From: Maniola hyperantus
Taxonomy: Eukaryota; Arthropoda; Insecta; Lepidoptera; Nymphalidae
Length of the DNA: 64,000 nt
Direction: 5' to 3'
NCBI RefSeq assembly: GCF_902806685.2
Contig: NC_048553.1
Span: 7,051,099-7,115,098 of the forward strand
The translations under genes and the position numbers were made by a program. How positions within the stretch are numbered: position 1 is the stretch's first letter; every line of letters begins with the position of its first letter. The notes below the pieces were generated by a model. The model searched no databases and had not been told where the DNA came from. It saw nothing but the letters and a program-made list of their open reading frames with translations. Positions 55,119 through 64,000 of this stretch are shown here, in pieces.

Positions 55119-55794
55119 TAAAACACAATGGTAAAAAAATATGACGTCATATTTTCTTTAACAATCATACCAGTATTACATCTATTTTAACTCACAAAAT
55201 AATCGTAGTTTGTGCTAGGTATAAAGGGAGTAGGTACAAAAACAATGCGTTCGGTTTAAACCTGTGATCTTTCTTATTTAACTAATCGTTGAGACTTGAG
55301 CTTTTGAAGCTTTAATTTATACTAGAAGACGCAATGCGTTCGTGTCGAGGGTACGTGCGAATTAACGCTATATTTATTCTATAGAAATATAAATCTATGT
55401 TTATAAGATACAACGTCCCAGCCACGTCCCCTTATTACATCGTCTATTTTATTAATAACCTACGAATAATTATTATTATTGTCTTTATATGTTTGTCAAT
55501 TCTATTTTTCAAACAGACAGACTCTAATACTGAAAATATTAAAATAAAACTTAAACCTAGCCTTATCTAATTACCTACTAAACAAATCATACCCGCGTGG
55601 AATTGTGCCAAGTATAATGGCTGCATCCGCGCTGGACAGCCAGGCTGATCCGTTGCGCAAAAAATGAGCCAGCCCTTCTGTCACCAGATGAGGCTATTAA
55701 TCGCAGTGAAATGTCTCGTATTTATTTTTTGCACTAAGACTCCATGGCCCCAGCCCCCAAGGTCTCCAAGGCAAACGGAACAAAAATGTAACCC
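55119..55794. other. No supported gene
   Basis: Contains the LINE-type tail fragment at 55550-55625 (CCTAGCCTTATCTAATTACC), also seen at 17938. Confidence 0.35.
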
Positions 55795-55888
55795 ATGCCA
55801 AAAATCACGTTAATCGGTTGCTCCGTTGCGACGTGATTGAAGGACAAGCCAACAAACAAACACACTTTCGCATTTATAATAAGGGTAC
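55795..55888 (-). repeat. Helitron-like repeat, family A variant, inverted fragment
   Basis: AATCGGTTGCTCCGTTGCG, CAAACACACTTTCGCATTTA, matching 36905-37000. Confidence 0.5.
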
Positions 55889-55916
55889 TGACGCTTTATT
55901 ATTAGGATTTCTGTGA

Positions 55917-56097
55917 TTATAACAAATGTGAACTACTTGTTTCAGAAACAGAGATCCTTTCATCAAAGACATTGTATTGACCTGAGTCTGCCAACGACGC
56001 GCCCTCGGTTTCTGAAAAGCACTCGCTGCCACTGGCTGCCATTTTAATTAAAATTAGCTCTTTGTTATCTTGCAATCTACGCCTGGCACGCTGCAGT
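55917..56097 (-). CDS. Exon-like block, paralogue 2 (59 residues, hypothetical)
   Basis: An acceptor TTTTATTTATAG precedes a frame of 59 codons: LQRARRRLQDNKELILIKMA, then SGSECFSETEGASLADSGQY, ending SVSETSSSHLL and TAA. Compared with paralogues 1 and 3 it has an in-frame 3 bp insertion and several synonymous third-position changes (EGASLADSGQYNV against EGASWADSSQYSV). That pattern suggests past selection on the protein. The family is unknown. The acidic, serine-rich tail would suit a cytoplasmic C-terminus (inference). Confidence 0.35.
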
Positions 56098-56227
56098 CTA
56101 TAAATAAAATGTATCGAAATCTGCGTGCCACGACCTATGAATCTTGTTTTACGTAAAATGTAGGTATTTAAACTACAAATACTTACGGATAAGAAACCGA
56201 TCAAATCAAGGGTTTAATGCAGGTGGT

Positions 56228-56340
56228 TTAATGTAACTACCATACCCCTTCCAAGTAAGCCCGCTTCCATCTTAGACTGCATCATCACTTACCATCAGGT
56301 GAGATAGCAGTCAAGGGCTAACTTAATAAAAAATATTAAT
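56228..56340 (+). repeat. SINE 3' body
   Basis: CATCTTAGACTGCATCATCA, TACCATCAGGTGAGATAGCA and an A-rich tail. Confidence 0.6.
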
Positions 56341-56344
56341 AAAA

Positions 56345-56480
56345 ACATAATGTTTTTAAAATGTGTGAAGTCTGCCAATCCGCACTTGGTCAGCTTGGTG
56401 GACTGTGGCCTAAACCCTTCTCATTCTGAGAGCAGACTCGTGCTCAATAGCCGACCGGCGATGAAATGATCATGATGATG
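56345..56480 (+). repeat. SINE 3' body of the 612-type family
   Basis: AAGTCTGCCAATCCGCACTT, CTTCTCATTCTGAGAGCAG and a GATGATGAT tail. Confidence 0.6.
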
Positions 56481-56499
56481 ATGATAATAATAATGTCCT

Positions 56500-56760
56500 T
56501 CCGAACGAATTTCGTCGTCTGTCGTAAAGGCGATGGCCGTTGGAGCCGGAAAATCCTTGTGGTGGTGGCGTGGAGACCGCGTCTAAGCAAGCGTAGTGTG
56601 GGACGCCCTCCAGCACGATGGACCGACGATAAAAAGAGGCTGGCGGGCAGTGGCTAGATGAGAAAAGCTGAGGATCGGGTGTGGTGGCGCTCTTTAGGGA
56701 AGGCCTATGTCGAACAGTGGATGTCCACAGGCTGATGATGATGATGATGATGAACGAATT
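56500..56760 (+). pseudogene. RTE 3' end
   Basis: CRKGDGRWSRK, SVGRPPARWTDD, LAGSG, then MRKAEDRVWWRSLGKAYVEQ and a GATGATGATG tail. Only the extreme C-terminus of the ORF. Stops interrupt it. Confidence 0.65.
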
Positions 56761-57208
56761 TCGGCCACCGGCGCGGCCAATCTCCATAGAGATTAGCAAA
56801 CTGCACGGGAGATATGATGCCTAGTGTGCACTAGGCATCATATCTCCCGTGTGTGTGTATGTAAACACAGGTGCACTCTCTATTCCCTCACTCTCATTGC
56901 CCTAAGGCACGGAAATCCACCCCGATCTGAGAGAGAACATGCGCAGGACTGACGACTTTACGTGCTCTCCGAGGCACAAAATATATAATAGTACTAACGC
57001 TCCGGGCTAGTAGGTATTGAGAATTTCTTAACAGAAAAATCCTGGCAAATTTTTTTTGGTCCGACCTCAACACCTCGTCAACTGCAGATGAACATGCCAA
57101 GAGACTAGACCAACGAGGCAGTTGATACCGGATGATAACGATGATGGTACTGAAGCTTTAAATAATTATTATTAAGAAATTTAAAAATAGAAAATATCTG
57201 TTTATCAA
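56760..57208. other. No supported gene; small repeats
   Basis: A hairpin with GGGAGATATGATGCCTAGTG inverted about 56808-56850. A GATGAT-like tail at about 57135-57145 suggests another SINE/RTE end. Confidence 0.35.
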
Positions 57209-57341
57209 TCAAATTGCTACAGAGTATTGACTCGAGTCTGCCCACGAGGCGCCCTCGTGCCTCGGTCTGTATAAGGCGCTCACTGCCACTTTAATTAAAA
57301 TCTCTTTGTTATCTTGCAATCTTTGTTTTGAACTGTGCAAC
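57209..57341 (-). pseudogene. Exon-like block, paralogue 3
   Basis: 43 codons: KQRLQDNKEILIKVAVSALY, RPRHEGASWADSSQYSVAI, stop TGA. The acceptor AG present in paralogues 1 and 2 is GG here, so it may be dead. Confidence 0.4.
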
Positions 57342-57599
57342 CCATAAATAAATTGTATCGAACTGTACACGCCACAATCGCTTTCGATGTAAATGAATTG
57401 CCATTTGCTTTGTTTTCATTTCAATCAATATTTATAGCGAGTCCGAAAAAGGAGAGATTTCTTCTGTATCTTGTATTATTTTCTTGTTTATATGTCATCG
57501 GAAATGTGAGTGATCCGTCGTCGTATAAGTATAATTATTCCTAGGGAATGTATGTAAGTAGTCCCTAACATCAGCACGAAATGAGTGAATAAAATTTTA

Positions 57600-57920
57600 C
57601 TAAGTACCTATACTTATTATCGGAAATCCGTCGGAGAACCAAAGTGACTGACATAGTCCAACGAATTAGCCAGCTGAAGTGGCAGTGGGCAGGCCATGTC
57701 TGCCGCAGAACCAATGGCCACTGGGGCAGACGTGTCCTGGAGGGGAGACCGTGTATCGGGAAGCGCAGTGTGGGACGACCTCCAACCCGCTGGACTGACG
57801 ACCTTAAGAAGGTAGCGGGGAGTGGGTGGATGAGGAAGGCAGAGAATCGTGTATCCACCACGCGCTCTTGAGAAGGCCTATGTCCAGCAGTGGACGCAAA
57901 CAGGCTGATTGATTGATATG
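57600..57920 (+). pseudogene. RTE 3' end
   Basis: RRRTKVTDIVQRISQLKWQW, AGHVCRRTNGHWGRRVLEG, SVGRPPTRWTDDLKKVAGSG, WMRKAENRV, then stops and the CCAGCAGTGGACGC end. The best preserved RTE C-terminus of the short copies. Confidence 0.7.
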
Positions 57921-58661
57921 ATACTTATCATACATTACCTAGTTTGCTGAAAGAACACTTGAATAAAGTGTCTCTTTAATCGAGAAAGATAAAGATGCGT
58001 CAATGGGCATAAGTAACTACATAGTACAAGTTTAGGTTAAAGAAAAACTACTAAATGCCTAAAACTAGGCTAACTCGTAGTTCAATTGAGTATCTCATTG
58101 TCGCACAATAATAAGAAAAAAATATATTTCCTAGGAATTCCGTATATTTCCTCAGCAGCAATTGCAAATGAGCTTCGTTGTGTGCAGTAAAGATCCACTT
58201 CCTTTTTGGAAGTCGGTTAAAAATAAAAATAAAGTTTAGGAAGTTCAGAGTGATACCAAATTTTTCTTAAAACTTACCTACTTTGAATTATTCTTTTACT
58301 AAAGTTTTCTTTTGATTTGCCTTTTTGTTGACTGGGTTTTCATCACTGAGCTTTTCTTAAACTAAATTTTCTAAAAGTTAATTGCGTAGAGCTTAATTGA
58401 AAAATTCCATATTTTATGCTTGTCACATTAAAGGTTAAAGGAAGCATCCCAACATTTTTCACTATAATTTCTTAACACCTTCGAGCGTTCTCATAAATTG
58501 TTCACAAAGCCTTGTAAACAGCGAGCAATTAATTTACAGCCAAGCATCACTTTGTTAGCAGCTTCTATCAACCTTTGATACACTAGGTATACCTATACTG
58601 GCTGATTTATTGAGTAATCATTTGTTATACATCTCAATTAAGCACTCCACACTTTATAATA
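57921..58661. other. No feature seen
   Basis: AT-rich, no supported gene or repeat. Confidence 0.35.
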
Positions 58662-58883
58662 ATATCCATACTTACTCTAATATTGTAAATGCGAAAGTGT
58701 GCTTATCTGTTTGCTAGCTTTTCACGGCCCATCCGTTTACTTTATAGAAGTTTGGTACAGAGATAGCTGTAGAACATTACCTGCGTACAGACAAAGGCTA
58801 CTTTTTATCCCGGAAAATCAAAGAGTTCCCACTGGATTTATAAAACCTAAATTCACCCGAGCGAAGCCGCGTGCTTCATCTAG
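58662..58883 (+). repeat. Helitron-like repeat, family A
   Basis: CTAATATTGTAAATGCGAAA, CTTTTCACGGCCCATCCGTT, ACTTTTTATCCCGGAAAATC, and a CTTCATCTAG|T end. Confidence 0.6.
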
Positions 58884-58978
58884 TTTGGATGTTGGATGTT
58901 TACTCCTTCACCCCACAATGACTGGACCGATTTGGATGAAAATTGCATTTTTATTTATTTATTCAGATACCTACATAA

Positions 58979-59060
58979 GTTAGCCCTTGACTGCAATCTC
59001 ACCTGGTGGTAAGTGATGATGCAGTCTGAGATGGAAGCGGGCTAACCTGAAAGGGGTATA
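58979..59060 (-). repeat. SINE 3' body, inverted
   Basis: GACTGCAATCTCACCTGGTG, ATGATGCAGTCTGAGATGG. Confidence 0.6.
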
Positions 59061-59160
59061 TAAAACAGTTTTTATAAAACTCAGTTTTTAGAAAAGGTAA
59101 GATATACCTACTTAAATCTGCTGAAATGCTTCCTGACGATTCCTTTGTGTTGAGATCTGT

Positions 59161-59368
59161 AGATATAAAAGGAAAAGCTGACTGACTACTGATCTGTCAA
59201 CGCACACGTCGAACTACTGGACGGATTGGGCTGAAATGCATGCAGATAGCTATTATGACGTAGACATCCGCTAAGAAAATATTTTTCAAAATTTAACCTA
59301 TATGGTATACTTAATAGGGGTTTAAAATTTGCTTAGTCCACGCGGATGAAATCGCGGGAATAAGCCTG
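59161..59368 (+). repeat. Helitron-like repeat, family B
   Basis: GATATAAAAGGAAAAGCTGA, GCATGCAGATAGCTATTATG, GATGAAATCGCGGGAATAAG; terminal CTAG mutated to CCTG. Confidence 0.55.
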
Positions 59369-59885
59369 TTTTAGCAATATCATGATGATCATGATCATGT
59401 TCAGACATATTATTTTAATCATGAAGTGATTGTCGAAATATAAATTTCAGTTATAATGATACAGAAATGCAACTGCGTGTAATTTGTGGCGCGCTAACCA
59501 CAAATCATTAATTGTGGCAAATGCTGCGAATGCCTTCGTATTTCAGCACGCGATTTAATATGAGAGTCAAATTTGATATTATTTTTTGTGGGCATATTAT
59601 TATCTTGGTTTTATATTATTCCCACGACTTCGTCCGCAATGCTTAGGTACATATATAATTTACAAACTTTACCTCTTTATAAGATTAGTGTACTGTAGAC
59701 TGAAGACGGCCGGTGGCGGCGCGTTAGGAACCACACGATTAAGAACTTTCATAACATTATTCAACCACTTAATGACGTTCGATAAGTGAACCTACTTTGA
59801 AAAATAATATCTTTGAATGTTATTTTCAACATAATTTATCATAAAAATCATTTACGAGGCATTATGTAAATCTATAAAATTATTA
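59369..59885. other. No supported gene
   Basis: A partial family A end (CCCACGACTTCGTCCGC) near 59620. Otherwise nothing. Confidence 0.3.
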
Positions 59886-60040
59886 GATGATGCCCGTGAC
59901 TTGGTCGTTGGCGTGTTTTTAGGTTTTTTTTTAAATCCCGTGGGAACTCTTTGATTTTTACGGATAAATAGTAGCCTAAGTCCTTCCCCAGAATGCAAGC
60001 TATCTTTAAACAATGCAACACTTGCAACACTAGATGATGC
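59886..60040 (-). repeat. Helitron-like repeat, family A, inverted
   Basis: TAGATGATGCCCGTGACTTG, ATCCCGTGGGAACTCTTTGA, AATAGTAGCCTAAGTCCTTC. Outer part missing. Confidence 0.5.
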
Positions 60041-60393
60041 CCGTATACGACGCTAGACTTGGTTGTTACTTCATATTATAGCATACTGTGAGGCATCATA
60101 AGGCTCTACCTCCCTGATGACGGAGTTTGTTCTGTGCTCTACACACAGACCACCTACATAGATGGCTCTACCTAATTATAACCCCAGATAATTCGTAATC
60201 GCAACACCGACAACTTTTAATTTTCGTGTTTACGCATAATTGCGCGCGTAACTCGCGTTAAACGGCGATAAATCTGTCCGATTTGTTATTTATTTGCCGC
60301 CGCCCGTAAAATGTAAGAGCGGTTAAATAGCGAATGTTATGTATTACATTTATATAACTATCGACGCGACTATTCAGCAGGTATATTCTAATA
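60041..60393. other. No supported gene
   Basis: Mildly GC-rich patch with GCGCGC near 60240. No gene. Confidence 0.3.
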
Positions 60394-60615
60394 CTAGCTA
60401 ATGCCCGCGACTTCGTCCGCGTGGATTTAGGTTCTAAAAAATCCTGTGGGAACTCTTAAAGTTTCCAGGATAAAAAGTAGCCTATGTCCTTCCCCGAGTT
60501 GCAAGCTACCTCTGTACCAAATTTCGTCAAAATCAGTAGAACGGTTGAGCCGTGAAAAGCTAGCAGTCAGACAGACAGATAGACAGACACACTTTCGCAT
60601 TCATAATATTATGGT
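60394..60615 (-). repeat. Helitron-like repeat, family A, best full-length copy
   Basis: CTAGCTAATGCCCGCGACTT, CGTCCGCGTGGATTTAGG, GTAGCCTATGTCCTTCCCCG, ACAGACAGATAGACAGACAC, TTTCGCATTCATAATATT. All blocks of the family are present in order. Confidence 0.65.
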
Positions 60616-61384
60616 ATAGTATGGTTTAGAGTCATTCGGGGCAAAAGCACGCACTTTTGCCTTCTCGGCTTTATTTAACAAAAACTATTGTGATGTTAGA
60701 CACATTTAATGTATTTATGGAGCACGTTTATTAGGCTTCCAAATTATAATCCAAATTATAAAAAGTTTAATAAGGTATTCATAAAAACTTTTTGTTTATT
60801 GTCGAAAAGGATGACATGGTCGGAAAGAGTACTTTTACCCACACTTACGGGTAAAAATCCCATAATAGGTAGGCATCTAACATTGTTTTATGTTCCCTAA
60901 TCCCTGTAAAACATTTATTTCATTAATCTTCTTTCAGGTTAGTTAGCTTTCAGAGACTACAGAGTAGATATATTTACGCTTTCATAAATAAACCATGCGT
61001 CAATAAGTCGTGCGTTTATTGATCTTTGCATACACCCCCTATTTTGTAACCCTTGCTCCTTATCCCTAACATATCTCAGTTGAGCGCAAGACACACGGGT
61101 CGAAGTAGGTAGGTAATTGCTGGAAGGAGCTGCGCAAGGCAGCACGTTATTAATGACGACTGCTTATTTACAAGTCATTAGGCGTATTCGTAGGCAAATA
61201 TTGTTGGCTGCGAATTTGATTTATCTAGTCGTGACTGGGTTAATTTTGTTTTGTTAAGTCAAGGTCTCTAGGTCTCATTGTTTGGTTAAAGGAATATTGT
61301 ATACACAAGTCGTAGGTATTTTAAATAATTGGTAGGTAGATAATTACCTAATTAAGAATCCAGACTAAAATGAAAATACAAAAA
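60616..61384. other. No supported gene
   Basis: A 63-codon open frame at 60709 has no motif. Confidence 0.3.
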
Positions 61385-61562
61385 TGAGTGCTAGCTTTTG
61401 ACGGCCCATCCCTTTAACTGATCGTGACGAAATTCGGTATAACAGAGATAGCTTGCATCTCGGGGAAGGACATAGGCTACTTTTTATCCCTGAAAATCAA
61501 AGAGTTCCCTTATGGTTTTTTAAAATACCTAAATCTATGCCGATAAACTCCCGGACATCATC
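61385..61562 (+). repeat. Helitron-like repeat, family A
   Basis: GCTAGCTTTTGACGGCCCAT, GAGATAGCTTGCATCTCGGG, ACTTTTTATCCCTGAAAATC. End mutated. Confidence 0.5.
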
Positions 61563-61619
61563 TGTTTGGTACAGAGATAGCTGGCATCCCGGACCTTGCA
61601 ACCTTCAGCCCGCTGGACT

Positions 61620-61790
61620 TATACCTATCACTAGTCCAAAGGTAAATAACGGTGGGTCCGGCTTTAAGGGGGCGGGAAGTGAATGTATGAGGAAGGCAGA
61701 GGAACGTGTATGGTCCAAATACGCTCTCTCAAATACAGCAGCAGCAATGGACCCATACAGACTGATCGATGGGTTGAATTATCAACTCTA
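61620..61790 (+). pseudogene. RTE 3' end remnant
   Basis: GGSGFKGAGSECMRKAEERV followed by DPYRLIDGLN-like remains of the tail. Very decayed. Confidence 0.4.
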
Positions 61791-62407
61791 GGTGATTGTT
61801 TCCTTTCATATGAGACACCATTATATCTCCGCCGAGACATAGGTCTTGCGTGTTAACTTTTTATATAATACTTTGTGAGTGAAGTAGATATTTTAATGTT
61901 GCTCCATATTTTGGCATATTGTCGCATTAACGTAGCCACTCATAAAAAAGAAACGTATCGTGTCCGTAAATACTAAAAAATAAGTACTTAAACAGTTGAC
62001 GAACAAACTGTGCCGTCCGAAATATTTGTGTTGTTCGTGACGAGTAATTTAGAGCAGCTTATAACAGCATATTTAGCTAAAAATACGAATTATTAATTCG
62101 GGCATTTATTAATTTATATTTTCTAGTTAAGACTGAGTAACTGATTGCTTACATAGCTCTGTAAAGATATACTTAATATTAGGTATAAACTTAACTATCT
62201 ATTTTGTAGTCGGGTATCTTAAAAATGCCGCATTAGGAAATTAAAACGACGACTGGAAAGTTGGTTCTACTTACAAAGAAATTACTACTAAAATTATAAG
62301 ATAAATACTACATTATTACGAATAGGGCCTCCAATCTCCAATGCGTTGTGTTGTAATCAATACAACGCACCGTTTTTATTATTATTTCATCAACTAGGTA
62401 TTAAGTA
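61791..62407. other. No feature seen
   Basis: AT-rich flank up to the mariner. Confidence 0.35.
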
Positions 62408-63698
62408 CTAGGCGTGCCTTTTAAGTTCTGTCGTTTCCACATTTCCCGGCAATTTTGAATTTGGAACTGTTCTATATTTGAATGTGTTTAAATTTTGAAT
62501 CTCAAAACAGTTGAAAGTATTAGGGTTAATGCTATTGTTTAGTCACAGCGTCGATTGGAATCTGTCAGGTTACGTACGAAAATGAATCTTTCTAAGAAAA
62601 ATGTTCGTGTAATAATTTTCTACAACTTTAGAAGAGGCCTAACACGGCTTCAGTGTTTCGAAGAGCTAATATCTGTGTTCAGTGATGAAGCCCCATGTCT
62701 GCGGACTGTCGAACGCTGGTATGTAGAATTCCAGCGTGGAAATACTAGTGTTAGTGACTAATCTCGCGAAGGACGCCAAAAATCCGCCTTCACTGAAGAT
62801 AAGATCATTGCTGTGAGAAAACTTATTCTCGAAGATCGTCATATGTCGTATTGAGAGATAGAGGCTCTATTAGGCATCTCAGGGACAACCATTCAGAAGA
62901 TCTCGCATGAAGCGCTCGGTGTGAGAAAGCTAATTTGCCGTTGGATACCGCATCTGCTTTCCGACGATCACAAGGCGGCCCGCGGGAGATAGTGTAAGAA
63001 AACTCTGCAAAGGTTCAACCGAGGAGAGTCAAATCACGTCTACGACATCATCAGTGGTGACGAATCTTGGATCTATGCCTACGATCCTGATTCCAAACAA
63101 CGATCTACAATTTGGGTCTTTCAAGACGAGCCAAAGCCGACTAAAGTTGTTCGTTCTCGAAGGACTTCAAAGAAGATGGTGGCCACGTTCGTTGGAAAAG
63201 CGGGCCATGTTGCGACTATTGCACTTGAAGATCGTAGAACGGTTAACGCAGAGTGGTATACCACAGTTTGTTTACCACAAGTCATCGCCGAACTTCGAAA
63301 ATCTAACTCAAAGCGACGCATCATCCAGCACCACGACAACGTAAGCTCACACAGCGCTCGTCTAACGATTGAGTATTTGAAGCAGGAAAAAGTAGAAATT
63401 CTTGACCATCCTCCATACAGTCCTGACCTAAACCCTAACGATTTCTTTACGTTTCCTAAAATTAAGAAAAGTCTTCGTGGTCAAAAGTACCAGTCCGGTG
63501 AAGAAGCAGTCGACGCTTTCAAGTCAGCCATTTGAACAGCCCCACTTTAGAGTGGAATAAATGTTATAATAACTGGTTTGAGCGAATGGAAAAGTGTATT
63601 AAGCTAAGTGGTAAATACTTTGAAAAACAATAAAAAGTACTATAAGGTTCTAGTTGTGTTTTTTTCTTCAAACGACAAAACATAAAAGGCATGCCTCG
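62408..63698 (+). mobile_element. Mariner DNA transposon, complete ends, dead transposase
   Basis: 29 bp terminal inverted repeats, 62408-62436 (starting CTAGGCGTGCCTTTTAAG) and 63670-63698 (inverse starting CGAGGCATGCCTTTTATG), with 4 mismatches. TA lies directly outside on both sides (62406-62407 and 63699-63700), the mariner target duplication. The length of 1291 bp is typical of the family. Presumably immobile unless supplied with an outside transposase. Confidence 0.9.
62582..63535 (+). pseudogene. Mariner transposase with three in-frame stops
   Basis: A cut-and-paste transposase reading frame of 317 codons, interrupted at codons 60 (TAA), 91 (TGA) and 137 (TAG) with no frameshift. The N-terminus carries the DNA-binding helix-turn-helix region (FEELISVFSDEAPCLRTVER). 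RKLICRWIPHLLS is the linker motif. The catalytic triad is D160 (GDESWIY), D252 (HHDN) and D287 (SPDLNPND), with 34 residues between the last two, so DD34D. The upstream in-frame ATG at 62555 is less likely to be the start. Stops are consistent with point decay, for example CGA or CAA codons mutated. Confidence 0.9.
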
Positions 63699-63700
63699 TA

Positions 63701-64000
63701 TCACTACATTTCCACTTTCGAGGGTAGTTTCCTTCTGAAAACACTCGCGACTTTCATTTAGTTCTGCAAACACAGTCTCGTCGAACCGGGCAGACGTCAC
63801 CTACTTATTTGCTTCTATCAAATAAAATATAATATCTACGCCTGTCTCGAACTCTTAGGTTCAGGTTTAGAAATTCCCTTTGTTAAATTGAATGCTTTTA
63901 ACGACTAAATTGAAAATGAAGACACAAAATTTTCCGTTTAGTTTTTAACTGTTCTTTTTAATAAAATAAATTTACTCTACCACGTTTAAAATGTATTTAT
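63701..64000. other. No feature seen
   Basis: Short flank to the window end, no supported gene. Confidence 0.35.

Overview
The window looks like part of a moth or butterfly (Lepidoptera) nuclear genome. It is AT-rich and gene-poor. It is packed with short interspersed repeats of kinds I associate with Lepidoptera: CTAG-ended repeats with a CGCG-type terminal hairpin (Helitron-like), tRNA-derived SINEs with GAT-rich tails, RTE-clade and other non-LTR retrotransposon 3' ends, MITEs, a mariner and a Copia element. No rRNA, CRISPR array, bacterial operon or true tRNA gene was seen. No database search was possible, so family names rest on motifs and on homology between copies inside the window.

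Layout. 0-10 kb: scattered Helitron-like repeats, a tRNA-SINE, a 5'-truncated RTE reverse transcriptase (3590-4557), GC-rich palindromic elements and a MITE. 10.7-14.6 kb: an unusual noncoding domain of nested tandem repeats (150, 100, about 166 and 103 bp units, with about 40 bp sub-units). 14.6-24 kb: an inverted repeat pair around a SINE, a minisatellite, and more Helitron-like copies. 24.5-31.1 kb: the best host gene, on the minus strand, with four phase-compatible exons encoding a predicted 230-residue, probably secreted, helical protein that I do not recognise. Its introns hold many repeats, including a 350 bp fold-back. 31-49 kb: no convincing host gene; RTE and other LINE remnants, duplicated modules, a 122 bp tandem array, AT palindromes and MITEs.

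49.8-54.7 kb: a complete, apparently recent Copia LTR retrotransposon, with LTRs that look identical and a perfect 5 bp target duplication. It carries a 424 bp template-switch rearrangement that breaks RNase H and leaves a 286 bp inverted copy of the RT region. 54.6-57.4 kb: three diverged copies of a short minus-strand exon-like block with a conserved reading frame; the Copia sits at the stop codon of the first. 57-62 kb: RTE tails and Helitron-like copies. 62.4-63.7 kb: a mariner with both terminal repeats and TA flanks but three in-frame stops.

The mobile elements are mostly independent insertions, so there is no pathway linking the genes. The items most worth following up are the four-exon gene, the hairpin-forming Copia copy, the three exon-like paralogues and the nested repeat domain.
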